NCBI RefSeq assembly: GCF_040359615.1
Contig: NZ_CP132942.1
Coordinates: 186,001-250,000, forward strand
Length of the DNA: 64,000 bases
Direction of reading: 5' to 3'
Source: Tunturibacter psychrotolerans
Lineage (GTDB): Bacteria; Acidobacteriota; Terriglobia; Terriglobales; Acidobacteriaceae
In this document: one piece after another, positions 31,523 through 41,290 of the stretch
Position numbering within the stretch: the first letter of the stretch is position 1
Layout of the letters: every line of letters starts with the position of its first letter
Position numbers and translations under genes: made by a program
The notes under the pieces: model-generated
What the model saw: the letters and a program-made list of their open reading frames with translations, nothing else
Databases searched by the model: none
Told to the model about the DNA's origin: nothing

Positions 31523-34417
31523 ATGCCGACTCAATCGCATCCTGATTCGTTTAAGAGCTTGTCTACCCTGTCTGTGGGGAAGACTACGTACGATCTGTTT
31601 CGTCTGAAAGCGCTGGAGGGGACGGGTGTCGATCTCGGTCGACTTCCCTTCTCGCTGCGAATTTTGCTGGAGAATCTGCTCCGGCATGAAGACGGCCGCA
31701 CGGTGACGGCGGAGGACATTCAGTTTCTGGCTTGTTGGGATCCGAATGCGGAGCCCTCGCGCGAGATTGCCTACATGCCGGCGCGAGTGCTGATGCAGGA
31801 CTTTACCGGCGTGCCTGCTGTGGTCGATCTCGCTGCGATGCGCGATGCGATGAAGGCTCTGGGGGGCGATCCGGAGAAGATTAATCCGCTGCAGCCGGCG
31901 GAGCTGGTGATCGATCACTCGGTGCAGGTGGATGAGTTTGGCACGCAGAGGGCGTATGACCTGAATGCGGCGTTGGAGTTTCAGCGGAACCGCGAGCGGT
32001 ATGCGTTTTTGAAGTGGGGACAGACGGCGTTCAATAATTTTTCTGCAGTGCCACCGGGAATGGGAATCTGTCACCAGGTGAACCTGGAGTATCTTGCGCG
32101 AGTTGTGTTTACGACGACGCCGGATGCGCAGGGCAAGGTGTTTGCTTACCCGGATACGCTGGTGGGAACTGACTCGCACACGACGATGGTGAATGGACTG
32201 GGCGTGCTGGGCTGGGGTGTGGGTGGAATTGAAGCCGAGGCAGCGATGCTCGGGCAGCCCGTGAGCATGCTGGTGCCACAGGTGGTTGGGTTCAAGCTGA
32301 CGGGCAAGTTGAAGGAAGGCACGACTGCTACAGACCTCGTGCTGACTGTGACGGAGATGCTGCGCAAGCTGGGAGTGGTGGGTAAGTTTGTGGAGTTCTA
32401 TGGGTCGGGCATCACTGAACTGCCGCTGGCTGATCGGGCGACGATTGCGAATATGGCTCCGGAGTACGGGGCGACGTGCGGAATCTTTCCGGTGGATGCG
32501 GAGACGCTGAAGTATCTGCGACTGACAGGGCGCAGCGAAGAACAGATTGCGCTAGTGGAGGCTTACTACCGGGAGCAGGGACTGTTTCATACGGCGGATG
32601 CGAAGGAGGCTGTTTACTCGGCGACGATTTCGCTGGATCTGGCGACGGTGGAGTCGAGTGTTGCGGGGCCGAAGAGGCCGCAGGATCGGGTTGCGCTGTC
32701 AGGCGCGGCGGCAAGCTTCAAAGAGCAGTTGCCTTCACTTCTGGGACCGAATGGGAACAAGCACGTGATTCGGCAAATGGTGCGTTGGGAGGGTGAGGGT
32801 GGCACGGCTTCGGCAACTGGCGATTTGAGCAGCAGCGTGGGGGTTTCGGCGCCTGTCGTGGAAGCGCCTGTGGTTTCGGTGATCACAATCAGCGATGAGA
32901 AGATGCCTCAACTGGAGGCTCCGCACGTGTCGATTCGCACCAGGTTTGGAGTTGATCCGGAGCAGTATCTCGATCATGGATCGATTGTGATCGCGGCGAT
33001 TACTTCCTGCACGAATACTTCGAACCCCTACGTGATGATGGCGGCGGGTCTGCTTGCGAAGAAGGCTGTGGAGAAGGGACTGAGTACTCCACCGTGGGTG
33101 AAGACTTCGCTTGCGCCGGGTTCTCGTGTGGTAACGGACTACTACGTGAAGGCTGGACTGATGCCTTATCTCGATAAGCTGCGTTTTCAAGTGGTGGGGT
33201 ATGGATGTACGACCTGCATTGGAAACTCGGGCCCGCTGCCCACGGATGTTTCGAAGACGATTGAAGACCATGGGCTGGTGGCTGTGTCGGTGTTGTCGGG
33301 TAATCGGAACTTTGAGGGAAGAATTTCGCCGGAGGTGAGAGCGAACTACCTGATGAGTCCTCCGCTAGTGGTGGCGTATGCGCTGGCAGGGCACATTACA
33401 CATGATTTCGAGAAGGAAGCGTTAGGGCGCGATCTGGATGGAAAGCCTGTTTTCCTGCGGGATATATGGCCTACGCAGGAAGAGGTTTCGTCGGCGGTGA
33501 ACTCTTCGATCGACTCGGAGATGTTCCGGCGTCAGTACAGCACGGTTTCGGATGGCGATAACAATTGGAAGAGCCTGAAGTTTCCCGACGGGGAGACGTA
33601 TGGGTGGGAGCCGGATTCGACTTACATCCGCAAGGCCCCGTACTTCGATGGCATGCCGGCTACGCCGGCTCCTGTCGAGGATATTCATGGGGCGCGCGTG
33701 CTGGCGGTGCTCGGGGATTCGGTGACGACAGATCACATTTCGCCGGCGGGTTCGATCAAACAGAATGGGCCTGCAGGAAAGTATCTGACCGAGCATGGAG
33801 TGAAGCCTTCGGACTTCAACAGCTATGGTTCTCGACGCGGCAACCATGAGGTGATGGTGCGCGGGACGTTTGCGAATGTGCGGCTGCGGAACAAACTCGC
33901 TCCTGGGACTGAAGGCGGCGTGACGCGGCTGCTGCCGGATGATGTGCCGATGTCGATCTACGATGCGAGCGTGGAGTATGCGAAGCGCAAGACGCCGTTG
34001 GCGATTCTGGCGGGTAAGGAGTATGGGTCGGGGTCTTCGCGTGACTGGGCGGCTAAGGGTCCGCGGCTGCTTGGGATCAAGTTTGTGATCGCAGAGAGCT
34101 ATGAGCGGATTCACCGGTCGAACCTTGTCGGGATGGGGATTCTGCCGCTGCAGTTTTTGCCGGGACAGAATGTGGAGTCGCTGCGCCTGACGGGCGAGGA
34201 AATATTTGCGATTGGGGAGACGCCGGGGCAGTTGAAGGCGATGCTCGATAGCAAGTTCGCCGATGGCAAGGTGGTGACGGTGTTTGCGGAGTCGGACCTG
34301 GGGAAGACGATCGAGTTCTCGGCGACGGTGAGAATCGATACGCCGCAGGAGATTCTGTACTACCAGAACGGCGGGATTCTGCAGTATGTGCTGCGGCAGT
34401 TGGCCGGGAAGGCGTAA
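31523..34417 (+). CDS. acnA: Aconitate hydratase AcnA
   Basis: 964 residues from the ATG at 31523, preceded by GGAG at 8 nt. TCA-cycle citrate/isocitrate isomerase with a [4Fe-4S] cluster bound by Cys in SCTNTSNP and [10 protein letters not shown]. Other markers are [22 protein letters not shown] and [10 protein letters not shown] in the swivelling domain. It is about 70 residues longer than E. coli AcnA. A low-complexity insertion (about 425-470, Ser/Val/Pro/Ala-rich) precedes the cluster-binding domain. No AcnB features. Confidence 0.96.
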   Translation: MPTQSHPDSFKSLSTLSVGKTTYDLFRLKALEGTGVDLGRLPFSLRILLENLLRHEDGRTVTAEDIQFLACWDPNAEPSREIAYMPARVLMQDFTGVPAVVDLAAMRDAMKALGGDPEKINPLQPAELVIDHSVQVDEFGTQRAYDLNAALEFQRNRERYAFLKWGQTAFNNFSAVPPGMGICHQVNLEYLARVVFTTTPDAQGKVFAYPDTLVGTDSHTTMVNGLGVLGWGVGGIEAEAAMLGQPVSMLVPQVVGFKLTGKLKEGTTATDLVLTVTEMLRKLGVVGKFVEFYGSGITELPLADRATIANMAPEYGATCGIFPVDAETLKYLRLTGRSEEQIALVEAYYREQGLFHTADAKEAVYSATISLDLATVESSVAGPKRPQDRVALSGAAASFKEQLPSLLGPNGNKHVIRQMVRWEGEGGTASATGDLSSSVGVSAPVVEAPVVSVITISDEKMPQLEAPHVSIRTRFGVDPEQYLDHGSIVIAAITSCTNTSNPYVMMAAGLLAKKAVEKGLSTPPWVKTSLAPGSRVVTDYYVKAGLMPYLDKLRFQVVGYGCTTCIGNSGPLPTDVSKTIEDHGLVAVSVLSGNRNFEGRISPEVRANYLMSPPLVVAYALAGHITHDFEKEALGRDLDGKPVFLRDIWPTQEEVSSAVNSSIDSEMFRRQYSTVSDGDNNWKSLKFPDGETYGWEPDSTYIRKAPYFDGMPATPAPVEDIHGARVLAVLGDSVTTDHISPAGSIKQNGPAGKYLTEHGVKPSDFNSYGSRRGNHEVMVRGTFANVRLRNKLAPGTEGGVTRLLPDDVPMSIYDASVEYAKRKTPLAILAGKEYGSGSSRDWAAKGPRLLGIKFVIAESYERIHRSNLVGMGILPLQFLPGQNVESLRLTGEEIFAIGETPGQLKAMLDSKFADGKVVTVFAESDLGKTIEFSATVRIDTPQEILYYQNGGILQYVLRQLAGKA

Positions 34418-34456
34418 CCGAGCGACTATACTGTTTGCATTCGTCAGCCTTTCAGG

Positions 34457-34500
34457 TTGCCGATCTCGGAACCCTCGTGGCGCTTCGCCAAAAAGACAGC
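34457..34500. repeat. TTGCCGATCTC / GCGCTTCGCC element, copy 1
   Basis: TTGCCGATCTC (34457-34467), 12-13 bases, GCGCTTCGCCAAAA (34480-34493) and GACAG. The same two blocks at nearly the same spacing recur at 35548-35590, about 1.1 kb away. Confidence 0.6.
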
Positions 34501-34540
34501 TGCGGGGGTTCTTCTCTTTAATTTCAGAAACTCCTTGTCC

Positions 34541-34633
34541 TGCCGGACGAGCCCACTTCGCGTGGAGCGGTCACTTCGTGACTTGTGTACCGGTCTTGGC
34601 TGGATGATCTACCGCGGTCCTCCCGTTGGTCGG
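34541..34633. repeat. Palindromic dispersed repeat, copy C (inverted, truncated)
   Basis: Reads as the complement of copy A: TGCCGGACG, GCCCACTTCGCGTGG, GGTCACTTCGTGAC (34569-34582), GTGTACC and CCTCCCGTTGGTCGG (34619-34633). The right end corresponding to the second terminal repeat of copy A is missing. It lies between acnA and the small gene at 34651. Confidence 0.8.
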
Positions 34634-34650
34634 AATCTTCAATTTTTAAG

Positions 34651-34884
34651 TCACTGGGTGAGCATGCTCGGTAACTTCGCCGTCGATGCTTGTAGGTTGC
34701 GAGCCTGAGCTTCTAGATGGGCTACAGCGATTCGAAACATTTCGGCGGTCTGGACGAAGGCCGTGAGATCCATCCGGACAGAGACGCCGCCGACGTGGAG
34801 GCTGAGGGTTCCACAACCACAGACCGAGATGCTGCCCAGTCCTGCGGAGGAGGCGAGGGTTTGGTGCTTGTCTTCAGTGCACAT
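34651..34884 (-). CDS. Small CGCG-motif protein downstream of rpsD
   Basis: 77 residues; ATG at 34884 with AAGGAG seven bases upstream, an excellent site. It begins MCTEDKHQ, has VCGCG (22-26) followed by LSLHVGGVSVRMDLTAF and an amphipathic helix to about residue 62. The C-x-C with nearby His could bind a metal. I do not know the family. It starts two bases after the stop of the cysteine-free rpsD gene, so the two form an operon and are probably co-regulated. Easy to miss because a longer overlapping frame without homology covers it. Confidence 0.65.
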   Translation of the reverse strand: MCTEDKHQTLASSAGLGSISVCGCGTLSLHVGGVSVRMDLTAFVQTAEMFRIAVAHLEAQARNLQASTAKLPSMLTQ

Positions 34885-34886
34885 GA

Positions 34887-35510
34887 CTAGACTCCTTGTT
34901 TTGCGTAGTACTCGGCGACCGGGCGTGGGTCGAGCTCGAAGGGAACGTGCTGCGAGTTGGGAAGCATGCGGAGGACGCCATGATCGGTGGCTCCGTCGGT
35001 TGCGAACTGGAGATAGTTGGGGAGGGCTAGGCGAGGTGACTGGCGGGATTCGAGCGTGGCCTGCATGTCGCTGGCGAAGGCGGTGAGTTTGACGAAGTCG
35101 CCGACGCGGAGAACGGCAGAGCCAATGGTGAGGATGCGGCCGTTGACCATAACGTGGCCGTGGTTGACCAGCTGACGGGCAGAGGCCATGCTGCGGGCAA
35201 AGCCGAGGCGGAAGACGACGTTGTCGAGGCGCCGCTCGAGAAGGCCGATGAGACTTTCGATCCAATTGGACTGCTGGAAGGTGCGTGCGTCCCGGACGAA
35301 GCGGCGGAGTTGCTCTTCGCGGAGGCCGTAGTGGAAGAGGAGCTTCTGCTTTTCGCGGAGTTGTGAGGCGAACTCGGAGAGTTTTTTGTTCTTAGTTTGG
35401 CCGTGCTGGCCAGGTGGGTAGCTTCGTGTAGCAAGCGCTCCTGGCTTGCCGAGGCCGGGCAGTTCGAGCTCGAGGGCACGCTGCATCTTGAACTTCGTTC
35501 TATGGCTCAT
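34887..35510 (-). CDS. rpsD: 30S ribosomal protein S4, cysteine-free form
   Basis: 207 residues. S4 core and S4 RNA-binding domain are clear (SYPPGQHG, SQLREKQKLLFHYGLREEQL, ERRLDNVVFRLGFARSMASARQLVNHGHVMVNG, RVGDFVKL). The N-terminal ~35 residues lack the usual CxxC...C zinc knuckle and contain no Cys. In most bacteria rpsD sits with rpsM-rpsK-rpoA; here it is isolated, followed only by the 77-residue gene. Either it is a second, zinc-independent paralogue or the sole S4 of this strain. It may relate to zinc economy, but no Zur box is visible. Confidence 0.88.
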   Translation of the reverse strand: MSHRTKFKMQRALELELPGLGKPGALATRSYPPGQHGQTKNKKLSEFASQLREKQKLLFHYGLREEQLRRFVRDARTFQQSNWIESLIGLLERRLDNVVFRLGFARSMASARQLVNHGHVMVNGRILTIGSAVLRVGDFVKLTAFASDMQATLESRQSPRLALPNYLQFATDGATDHGVLRMLPNSQHVPFELDPRPVAEYYAKQGV

Positions 35511-35547
35511 GCGTCATCCTTTTGTGCGTCCCAGGAAGGGGACGTGA

Positions 35548-35590
35548 TTGCCGATCTCAACCCCGGGTCCAGCGCTTCGCCAAAAGACAG
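35548..35590. repeat. TTGCCGATCTC / GCGCTTCGCC element, copy 2
   Basis: TTGCCGATCTC (35548-35558) and GCGCTTCGCCAAAA (35572-35585) followed by GACAG; spacing differs by one base from copy 1 (34457). It lies in the rpsD leader, so the two copies flank the rpsD operon in the same orientation. Confidence 0.6.
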
Positions 35591-35761
35591 ATGGATTAGG
35601 GAGTCTTGCTTTACTTGAACTCAGACTCCTTCAGTCCTATATCTTTTGCAATTGCTTTTCTGGATTGCAGGAGGTGGGGTTTCGCGTCAGCTTCGCGGCG
35701 TTGTAGTTGTGCGGTGAAGCTGCGGGGACGACAGCACAGCCTGTTGTACGCTGTTTTGACT

Positions 35762-37264
35762 ATGACAATCCGCCTCGTTCGCGTCGCTGTGCTCTTTGGC
35801 GCTTTTCTGTTGATGGAGACTTCTCTCTTGGCTCAATCCGGTTCGACTATGTTTGATGGCGTGTGGTTGGGCACGCTGAATGTGGGAGCGCAGACGCTTC
35901 GGCTTCAATTACATCTTCAGACGGGCGTGACGGGGAGTTGCACGCTGGACAGTCTTGATCAGAATGGATTCAGGATCGTTTGCGACCACGTGGAGGTGAA
36001 GGGGGAGAAGCTTTCTTTCGAGGTGCCAACGGTGGGCGGAAGCTGGAGCGGGCGCATCTCTGCGGATGGAAAGACGCTGACGGGCACGTGGATGCAGGGC
36101 GGAGGCTCCTGGCGACTGGTGATGCAGCATCAGGCGACAGCGATTGGGCCTTCGGAGACTGCGGCGTTGGTGTTTGACCCGGCGATGGCAGCGGTTGCGG
36201 TGACGGATTTGAAGCCGGTTCTGGATCACGATCTCGTGGCAGCTTTGAAGGACGGTATGCTGGCTCCGCAGAATCATGGCGGCGTGACAATTGGTGTGGT
36301 GCAGCGTGGGGTGAAACGTATCTTCAACTATGGCGCGGCTTCTCCGGACGATGTGTTTGAGATTGGGTCGATTACGAAGACCTTTACGGGGCTGATACTC
36401 GCGCAGATGGTGGAACAGGGAAAGGTTCGCCTGGACGAGCCGGTACGGGAGCTTTTGCCGCCAGGGACGGTCGCGAAGCCGACGTCGGGCGCAGAGATTA
36501 CGCTGCTGGAATTGAGCGATCAACACTCCGGTCTGCCTCGCTTGCCGGAAAATTTGAAGCCTGCGGACCCACGGAATCCGTATGCTGACTATGACGAGAG
36601 CCTTTTGTATGCGTATATCGCTCAGCATGGCGTTGGAGTCGCTCCGGGTGTAGCGTTTGGCTACAGCAATCTTGGGGTGGGGTTGCTGGGGCAAGCTCTG
36701 GCGGTTCGGTCGGGAGAGTCGTATGCCGAACTTTTGCATGCGCAGATTACGGGTCCGCTGCAGATGCGGAGCACCGGCATCGCATTAAGCGCGGAGATGC
36801 GGGCGCATCTTGCGCAGGGGCATGATGTGAAGGGCCAACCCGTCGGGACCTGGGACCTTACCGCGCTGGCGGGCGCCGGCGCGGTTCGATCGACAGCTGC
36901 GGATATGTTGACTTATCTGGAGGCACAACTTCATCCCGACCATCTTCCGGTTGGCGGCGTTGGCGTCGAGAGCAAGACGCTGGGTGCTGCGATCAAAGCT
37001 TCGCATTTCATCCATGCGGAGATCAGCCCCGGCATAAAGATTGGGTTGAACTGGTTTCGAGACGATGCGACGGGAAATTACTTTCACGACGGCGCGACCG
37101 GAGGTTACAGCTCGTACTCTGTATTCAACCCTGAGAAAGACTTCGCTTTGGTTGTTTTGTGCAACACAACCCAGGGCGCGGACGCGTTTGCGAATAGGTT
37201 GGGCGGGCATATTACGCAGAGGATGGCGGGTGTGCCAGCTATCTCTCTTGCCCCACTGCCTTAG
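35762..37264 (+). CDS. Serine beta-lactamase-fold hydrolase with N-terminal beta domain
   Basis: 500 residues from the ATG at 35762. A signal peptide (VAVLFGAFLLMETSLLAQ) leads into an N-terminal ~110-residue beta domain (FDGVWLGTLNVG ... GSWSGRISADGKTLTGTW), then a class C-like fold. Active-site motifs are SITK (in GSITKTFTG), YSN (GYSNLG) and HDG (FHDGATGGYSSY). Such proteins are usually D-Ala-D-Ala or ester hydrolases rather than antibiotic-resistance enzymes. Periplasmic. Not in an operon. Confidence 0.86.
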   Translation: MTIRLVRVAVLFGAFLLMETSLLAQSGSTMFDGVWLGTLNVGAQTLRLQLHLQTGVTGSCTLDSLDQNGFRIVCDHVEVKGEKLSFEVPTVGGSWSGRISADGKTLTGTWMQGGGSWRLVMQHQATAIGPSETAALVFDPAMAAVAVTDLKPVLDHDLVAALKDGMLAPQNHGGVTIGVVQRGVKRIFNYGAASPDDVFEIGSITKTFTGLILAQMVEQGKVRLDEPVRELLPPGTVAKPTSGAEITLLELSDQHSGLPRLPENLKPADPRNPYADYDESLLYAYIAQHGVGVAPGVAFGYSNLGVGLLGQALAVRSGESYAELLHAQITGPLQMRSTGIALSAEMRAHLAQGHDVKGQPVGTWDLTALAGAGAVRSTAADMLTYLEAQLHPDHLPVGGVGVESKTLGAAIKASHFIHAEISPGIKIGLNWFRDDATGNYFHDGATGGYSSYSVFNPEKDFALVVLCNTTQGADAFANRLGGHITQRMAGVPAISLAPLP

Positions 37265-37369
37265 TGGGACGGCGATCTGACGGGTCTTATACGCCTGACG
37301 CACGAGTGCGGGATTTGCACCGTACGTATCGATGGTGGGCTTGTTTGGAGCGACAGCCTATAATGAACT

Positions 37370-39850
37370 ATGGCAATCGCTCCTCCGGCCTCTTCGCAGG
37401 CTGGCCCGCAGCCGAAGCCGCACGAAGAACCGAAGAGCCAACCGGATGTGGAACATACCGAGACGGGGATCGAGCTGGAGGCAGCTCTTCCGGTCGCGGA
37501 ACCACCGGTGGCATCGGACGCGACCCCTCGCGCGAAACGAAAGAAGCAGCCGGTGACACCTGATAGCTCCGCTCTTGTGATTGCCGGTGTGGATGAGTCT
37601 TCGGCGAGCCATCTGGCGGGTAGCTCGGCGAAGGATATTCATGTGGTGGATGCGAAGTTTCATCGTCTGCTGGAGACGGTGCATGAGAACCGGCCGGCGG
37701 ATGATTTGGAGATTATTCGCAAGGCGTGGGCGTTCTGCCTGCAGCAGCATGAGGGACAGAAGCGGGCCAGTGGCGAGCCATACATCATTCATCCTCTCGA
37801 AGTAGCGCAGGTACTGGCCGAATTGAAGATGGATTCGACGGCGATCGCGGCGGGGTTGCTGCATGATGCGGTGGAAGACACGGATGTTACCTCTGCTGAA
37901 ATTGCGAAGCGGTTTGGAGACCAGGTCGCACACATCGTCGAGGGTGTGACGAAGCTGGAGAAGATCAAGTTTGCCAATCGCGAGGACCATCAGGCGGAGA
38001 ACATTCGCAAGATGCTGCTGGCGATGGTGACCGATGTTCGCGTGGTGATTATTAAGCTCGCTGATCGGTTACATAATATGCGGACACTGGAGCATTTGAA
38101 GCCGGAGAAGCAGCAGAAGATTGCGCGGGAGACGCTGGATATCTACGCACCGCTGGCGCATCGGCTGGGAATGGGCAAGCTGCGCGGCGAGTTGGAGGAT
38201 CTGGCCTTTCGGTATACCGATCCTTATGCGTATGAGCAGGTGTCTACGGAAGTTGATGCGCTGCGCGGGGCTGGTGAAGAGTTTTTGCAGAAGATCGTGA
38301 AACAGCTTGAGGCGAAGCTGAAGGAGTTCAAGATTGAGGGGCGGGTGGAGTCGCGGATTAAGCGACTGTATTCGATTCAGCAGAAGCTGGTGGACCAGAA
38401 GATTCCTGTCGATCAGGTCTATGATCTTTTGGCGATTCGCGTGATTTGTAATTCGGTGCAGGATTGCTACGCGTTGCTGGGACTGCTGCACTCGATCTGG
38501 CGGCCGGTGCCGGGGAGGATTAAAGATTTCATTGCGATGCCTCGGCCAAATCTTTATCAGTCGCTGCATACGACGCTGATTGCAGAAGGTGGTCATCAGT
38601 TCGAGGTACAGATTCGCACGGAGGATATGCATCGTGTCGCGGAGGAAGGGATCGCGGCGCACTGGAAGTACAAGGCCTCAGACAATGTGAGCGCCAAAGA
38701 CGAGCAGCGACTGGCGTGGGTGCGGCAGTTGATGGAATGGCAGCGGGAGATGACCGATCCCAATGAGTTCATGTCGACGCTGAAGATCGATCTGTACCCG
38801 GAGGAGGTTTACACCTTTACTCCTAAGGGGAAGGTGGTGGTGCTGCCGAAGGATGCGAGCCCGATTGATTTTGCTTACGCGATTCATACCGAGGTCGGGA
38901 ATACGACGGTTGGCGCAAAGGTGAATGGGCGGATCGTTCCGCTGCGGACCAAGCTGCGAAATGGGGACATCGTCGAGATCACGACACAGGCAGGGCATGC
39001 TCCGAGCCGCGACTGGCTTAGCTTTACGAAGAGTTCGCGGGCACGAAACAAGATCAAGCACTGGCTGAATGAACACCAGCGCGAACGGGCGATCGAGATC
39101 GGCAAGAAGCTGCTGGACCGCGAAGCGAGGAAGTACAAGCTGTCGCTGGGTAAGTTCCACGAGGCGGACTACGACAAGGTCGCCAGTGAGTATGGTCTGG
39201 GAACGGAGGCGGAGTTGCTGGCGGGGGTTGGATTTGGGAAGTTTTCGGCCCGGCAGGTATTGAATAAGCTGGAGCCGGGTTCGACGATGTCGGCCGAGCC
39301 TGCATTGCCGGAGGGTGGAGTCGGCAATACTGTGGGGCAGATGTCGGAGGCGGTGAAGCGGGTCTTCTTCGGGAAGGGATCTGACTCGCTGCAGGTGGAG
39401 GGGCAGGACGATCTGCTGGTGTACCGGGCGCGTTGTTGTAACCCAATTCGTGGTGAGGAGATTGTCGGGTACGTGACGCGGGGCAAGGGGGTGGCGGTAC
39501 ATGCGAGAAGCTGTCCGAATGTGCAGAATTTGTTGTACGAGTCGGATAGAAGGATTCAGGTAGAGTGGTCGCCTTCTCCGACGGAGCCAGGAACAACGAA
39601 GGCGCAGACATATCCGGTGAAGCTGACGGTGCTGTGTGACGACCGGTCGGGGATGTTGAAGGAGTTTACGGCGATCATCTCGGACGACGGGACGAATATT
39701 CGCAGTGTAGATACGAAGCCAATGCCAGATGGCCAGGTGGTGGTGGACTTTGTGGTGGAGACGGTGGATGTGCGGCATCTGAATAAGCTGGTGCAGAATC
39801 TGCGGAAGGTCCCTGGGGTGCGGGATGTTCAGCGGGTGCAAAAGATCTAA
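37370..39850 (+). CDS. rel: Bifunctional (p)ppGpp synthetase/hydrolase of RelA/SpoT family
   Basis: 826 residues. The first ~85 are a variable Pro/Ala tail. An intact HD hydrolase domain (HPLEVAQVL, LLHDAVEDT, about 140-170) is followed by the synthetase domain (RIKRLYSIQQKL, YDLLAIRVI, GRIKDFIAMPRPNLYQSLHT), TGS (EEVYTFTPKGKVVVLP), a Cys-containing zinc-finger region (RARCCNPI) and C-terminal ACT. With both catalytic domains intact it should be dual-function. A TATAAT lies just upstream of the ATG; leader is short. Confidence 0.94.
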   Translation: MAIAPPASSQAGPQPKPHEEPKSQPDVEHTETGIELEAALPVAEPPVASDATPRAKRKKQPVTPDSSALVIAGVDESSASHLAGSSAKDIHVVDAKFHRLLETVHENRPADDLEIIRKAWAFCLQQHEGQKRASGEPYIIHPLEVAQVLAELKMDSTAIAAGLLHDAVEDTDVTSAEIAKRFGDQVAHIVEGVTKLEKIKFANREDHQAENIRKMLLAMVTDVRVVIIKLADRLHNMRTLEHLKPEKQQKIARETLDIYAPLAHRLGMGKLRGELEDLAFRYTDPYAYEQVSTEVDALRGAGEEFLQKIVKQLEAKLKEFKIEGRVESRIKRLYSIQQKLVDQKIPVDQVYDLLAIRVICNSVQDCYALLGLLHSIWRPVPGRIKDFIAMPRPNLYQSLHTTLIAEGGHQFEVQIRTEDMHRVAEEGIAAHWKYKASDNVSAKDEQRLAWVRQLMEWQREMTDPNEFMSTLKIDLYPEEVYTFTPKGKVVVLPKDASPIDFAYAIHTEVGNTTVGAKVNGRIVPLRTKLRNGDIVEITTQAGHAPSRDWLSFTKSSRARNKIKHWLNEHQRERAIEIGKKLLDREARKYKLSLGKFHEADYDKVASEYGLGTEAELLAGVGFGKFSARQVLNKLEPGSTMSAEPALPEGGVGNTVGQMSEAVKRVFFGKGSDSLQVEGQDDLLVYRARCCNPIRGEEIVGYVTRGKGVAVHARSCPNVQNLLYESDRRIQVEWSPSPTEPGTTKAQTYPVKLTVLCDDRSGMLKEFTAIISDDGTNIRSVDTKPMPDGQVVVDFVVETVDVRHLNKLVQNLRKVPGVRDVQRVQKI

Positions 39851-39898
39851 AAAATCGGATCCCTAAAAATGACAAATAGATGACTTTGTTTGAGGCTG

Positions 39899-41278
39899 AT
39901 GGTCAGTTGTCTCTTGGTAAAATGGTACGTGGTTAGCCGACGAGACGTTTTACAGATGGCTGGAATGGCGGCGCTTTCCGCTGCGCTGCCCGTCGGTGCT
40001 GAGTTGCTGAGCGAGGCGGATGCCAAGATCGACATTGCGCCCTATTCGCTTGAAGTTTCGCGTGGACGCTTCCTCAAAACAATTGCATACAACCAGCAGG
40101 TTCCCGGCGCTTTGTTGCGCATGCAAGAGGGCCGACCGGTGACGATTGATGTCACGAATCACTCTGGCAACGATGAGATCGTGCATTGGCATGGGATGTT
40201 TCTTCCGCCTGAAGTTGACGGCGCGATGGAAGAGGGCACTCCGCACATCGCGAAGGGAGCGACCACGCGCTACACCTTTACGCCAAGCCCTGCGGGTTTT
40301 CGCTGGTATCACACGCATACCTTCGCTGGAAGAGATTTGAACAAGGGGCAGTACACGGGACAGCATGGATTTTTGATGATTGAGCCGCGCGAGAATCCGG
40401 CGCGGTATGACCAGGAAATATTTCTGGCGCTGCATGACTGGAGAGGCAGCCTGCTTGCCAGCGATGATGGGTCGATGAATCCCGTGTACGACATTTCGAC
40501 GATCAACGGGCGGACGATGGGCTTTGGCGAGCCGCTGCGGGTGAAGCAGGGACAGCGAGTGCTCTTTCATGTGCTCAACAGCAGCGCGACGGAGGTGCAC
40601 TGGATTTCGTTCGCGGGACATTCGTTTCATGTAATCGCGCTGGACGGTAATGAGGTGCCAAATCCTGCGACGGTTTCGATGCTGCGGCTTGCTCCGGCTG
40701 AGCGGGTTAGCGCAGTGGTGGAGATGAACAATCCTGGCGTGTGGACGCTGGGTGAGGTGAGAAAGCATGTGATGGCTGCTGGGATGGGCGTGGTTGTGGA
40801 GTATGCCGGCGCTCAGGGGAAGCCACGATGGGATCAGCCCAACGATCTGGTGTGGGACTATTTGCAGTTTGGTACGACGGTGGCTGTGTCTGTCGCGGAG
40901 ACGGGGGCTGTTGAGATTCCGCTGGTGTTCGAGTCGAAGTTCGCGGGGCATGGAGCGATGGATCGCTTTACCATCAACGGCAAATCGTTTCCTGACACTG
41001 AGACGATAGCGCTGACACACGATCAACGATATCGTCTGATTTTTCGAAACAAAAGTACAGACGATCATCCGGTTCATCTTCATCGGCATACCTTTGAGCT
41101 ACGACGCATTGCGGATCAGCCGCAAACGCGTGGGATTTTGAAGGATGTGGTCCTTGTCGCCGGAGGAACAGAAGTTGAGGTCGAGTTTACGGCGAGTCAT
41201 CCCGGACTGACGCTGTTTCATTGTCATCAGCAGAATCATATGGACGATGGCTTCATGATGCTGTTTCGCTACGTTTGA
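39899..41278 (+). CDS. Tat-exported multicopper oxidase
   Basis: 459 residues from the ATG at 39899; a GTG at 39929 and a TTG at 39890 are also possible. The Tat signal VVSRRDVLQMAGMAALSAALP is followed by cupredoxin domains. All copper ligand sets are present: HWHG, WYHTH, HPVHLHRH and HCHQQNHMDDGFM (type 1 Met included). It oxidises copper(I), metals or phenolics in the periplasm. An outer-membrane protein gene follows 12 bp downstream, a pair typical of copper tolerance (CopA/CopB-like). Confidence 0.93.
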   Translation: MVSCLLVKWYVVSRRDVLQMAGMAALSAALPVGAELLSEADAKIDIAPYSLEVSRGRFLKTIAYNQQVPGALLRMQEGRPVTIDVTNHSGNDEIVHWHGMFLPPEVDGAMEEGTPHIAKGATTRYTFTPSPAGFRWYHTHTFAGRDLNKGQYTGQHGFLMIEPRENPARYDQEIFLALHDWRGSLLASDDGSMNPVYDISTINGRTMGFGEPLRVKQGQRVLFHVLNSSATEVHWISFAGHSFHVIALDGNEVPNPATVSMLRLAPAERVSAVVEMNNPGVWTLGEVRKHVMAAGMGVVVEYAGAQGKPRWDQPNDLVWDYLQFGTTVAVSVAETGAVEIPLVFESKFAGHGAMDRFTINGKSFPDTETIALTHDQRYRLIFRNKSTDDHPVHLHRHTFELRRIADQPQTRGILKDVVLVAGGTEVEVEFTASHPGLTLFHCHQQNHMDDGFMMLFRYV

Positions 41279-41290
41279 ATGGAGTAGAAG

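Noticed and set aside
35762..37264. Antibiotic-resistance beta-lactamase
   Set aside because: The fold and active site are shared by many esterases and peptidases; the N-terminal beta domain and context give no reason to call resistance.
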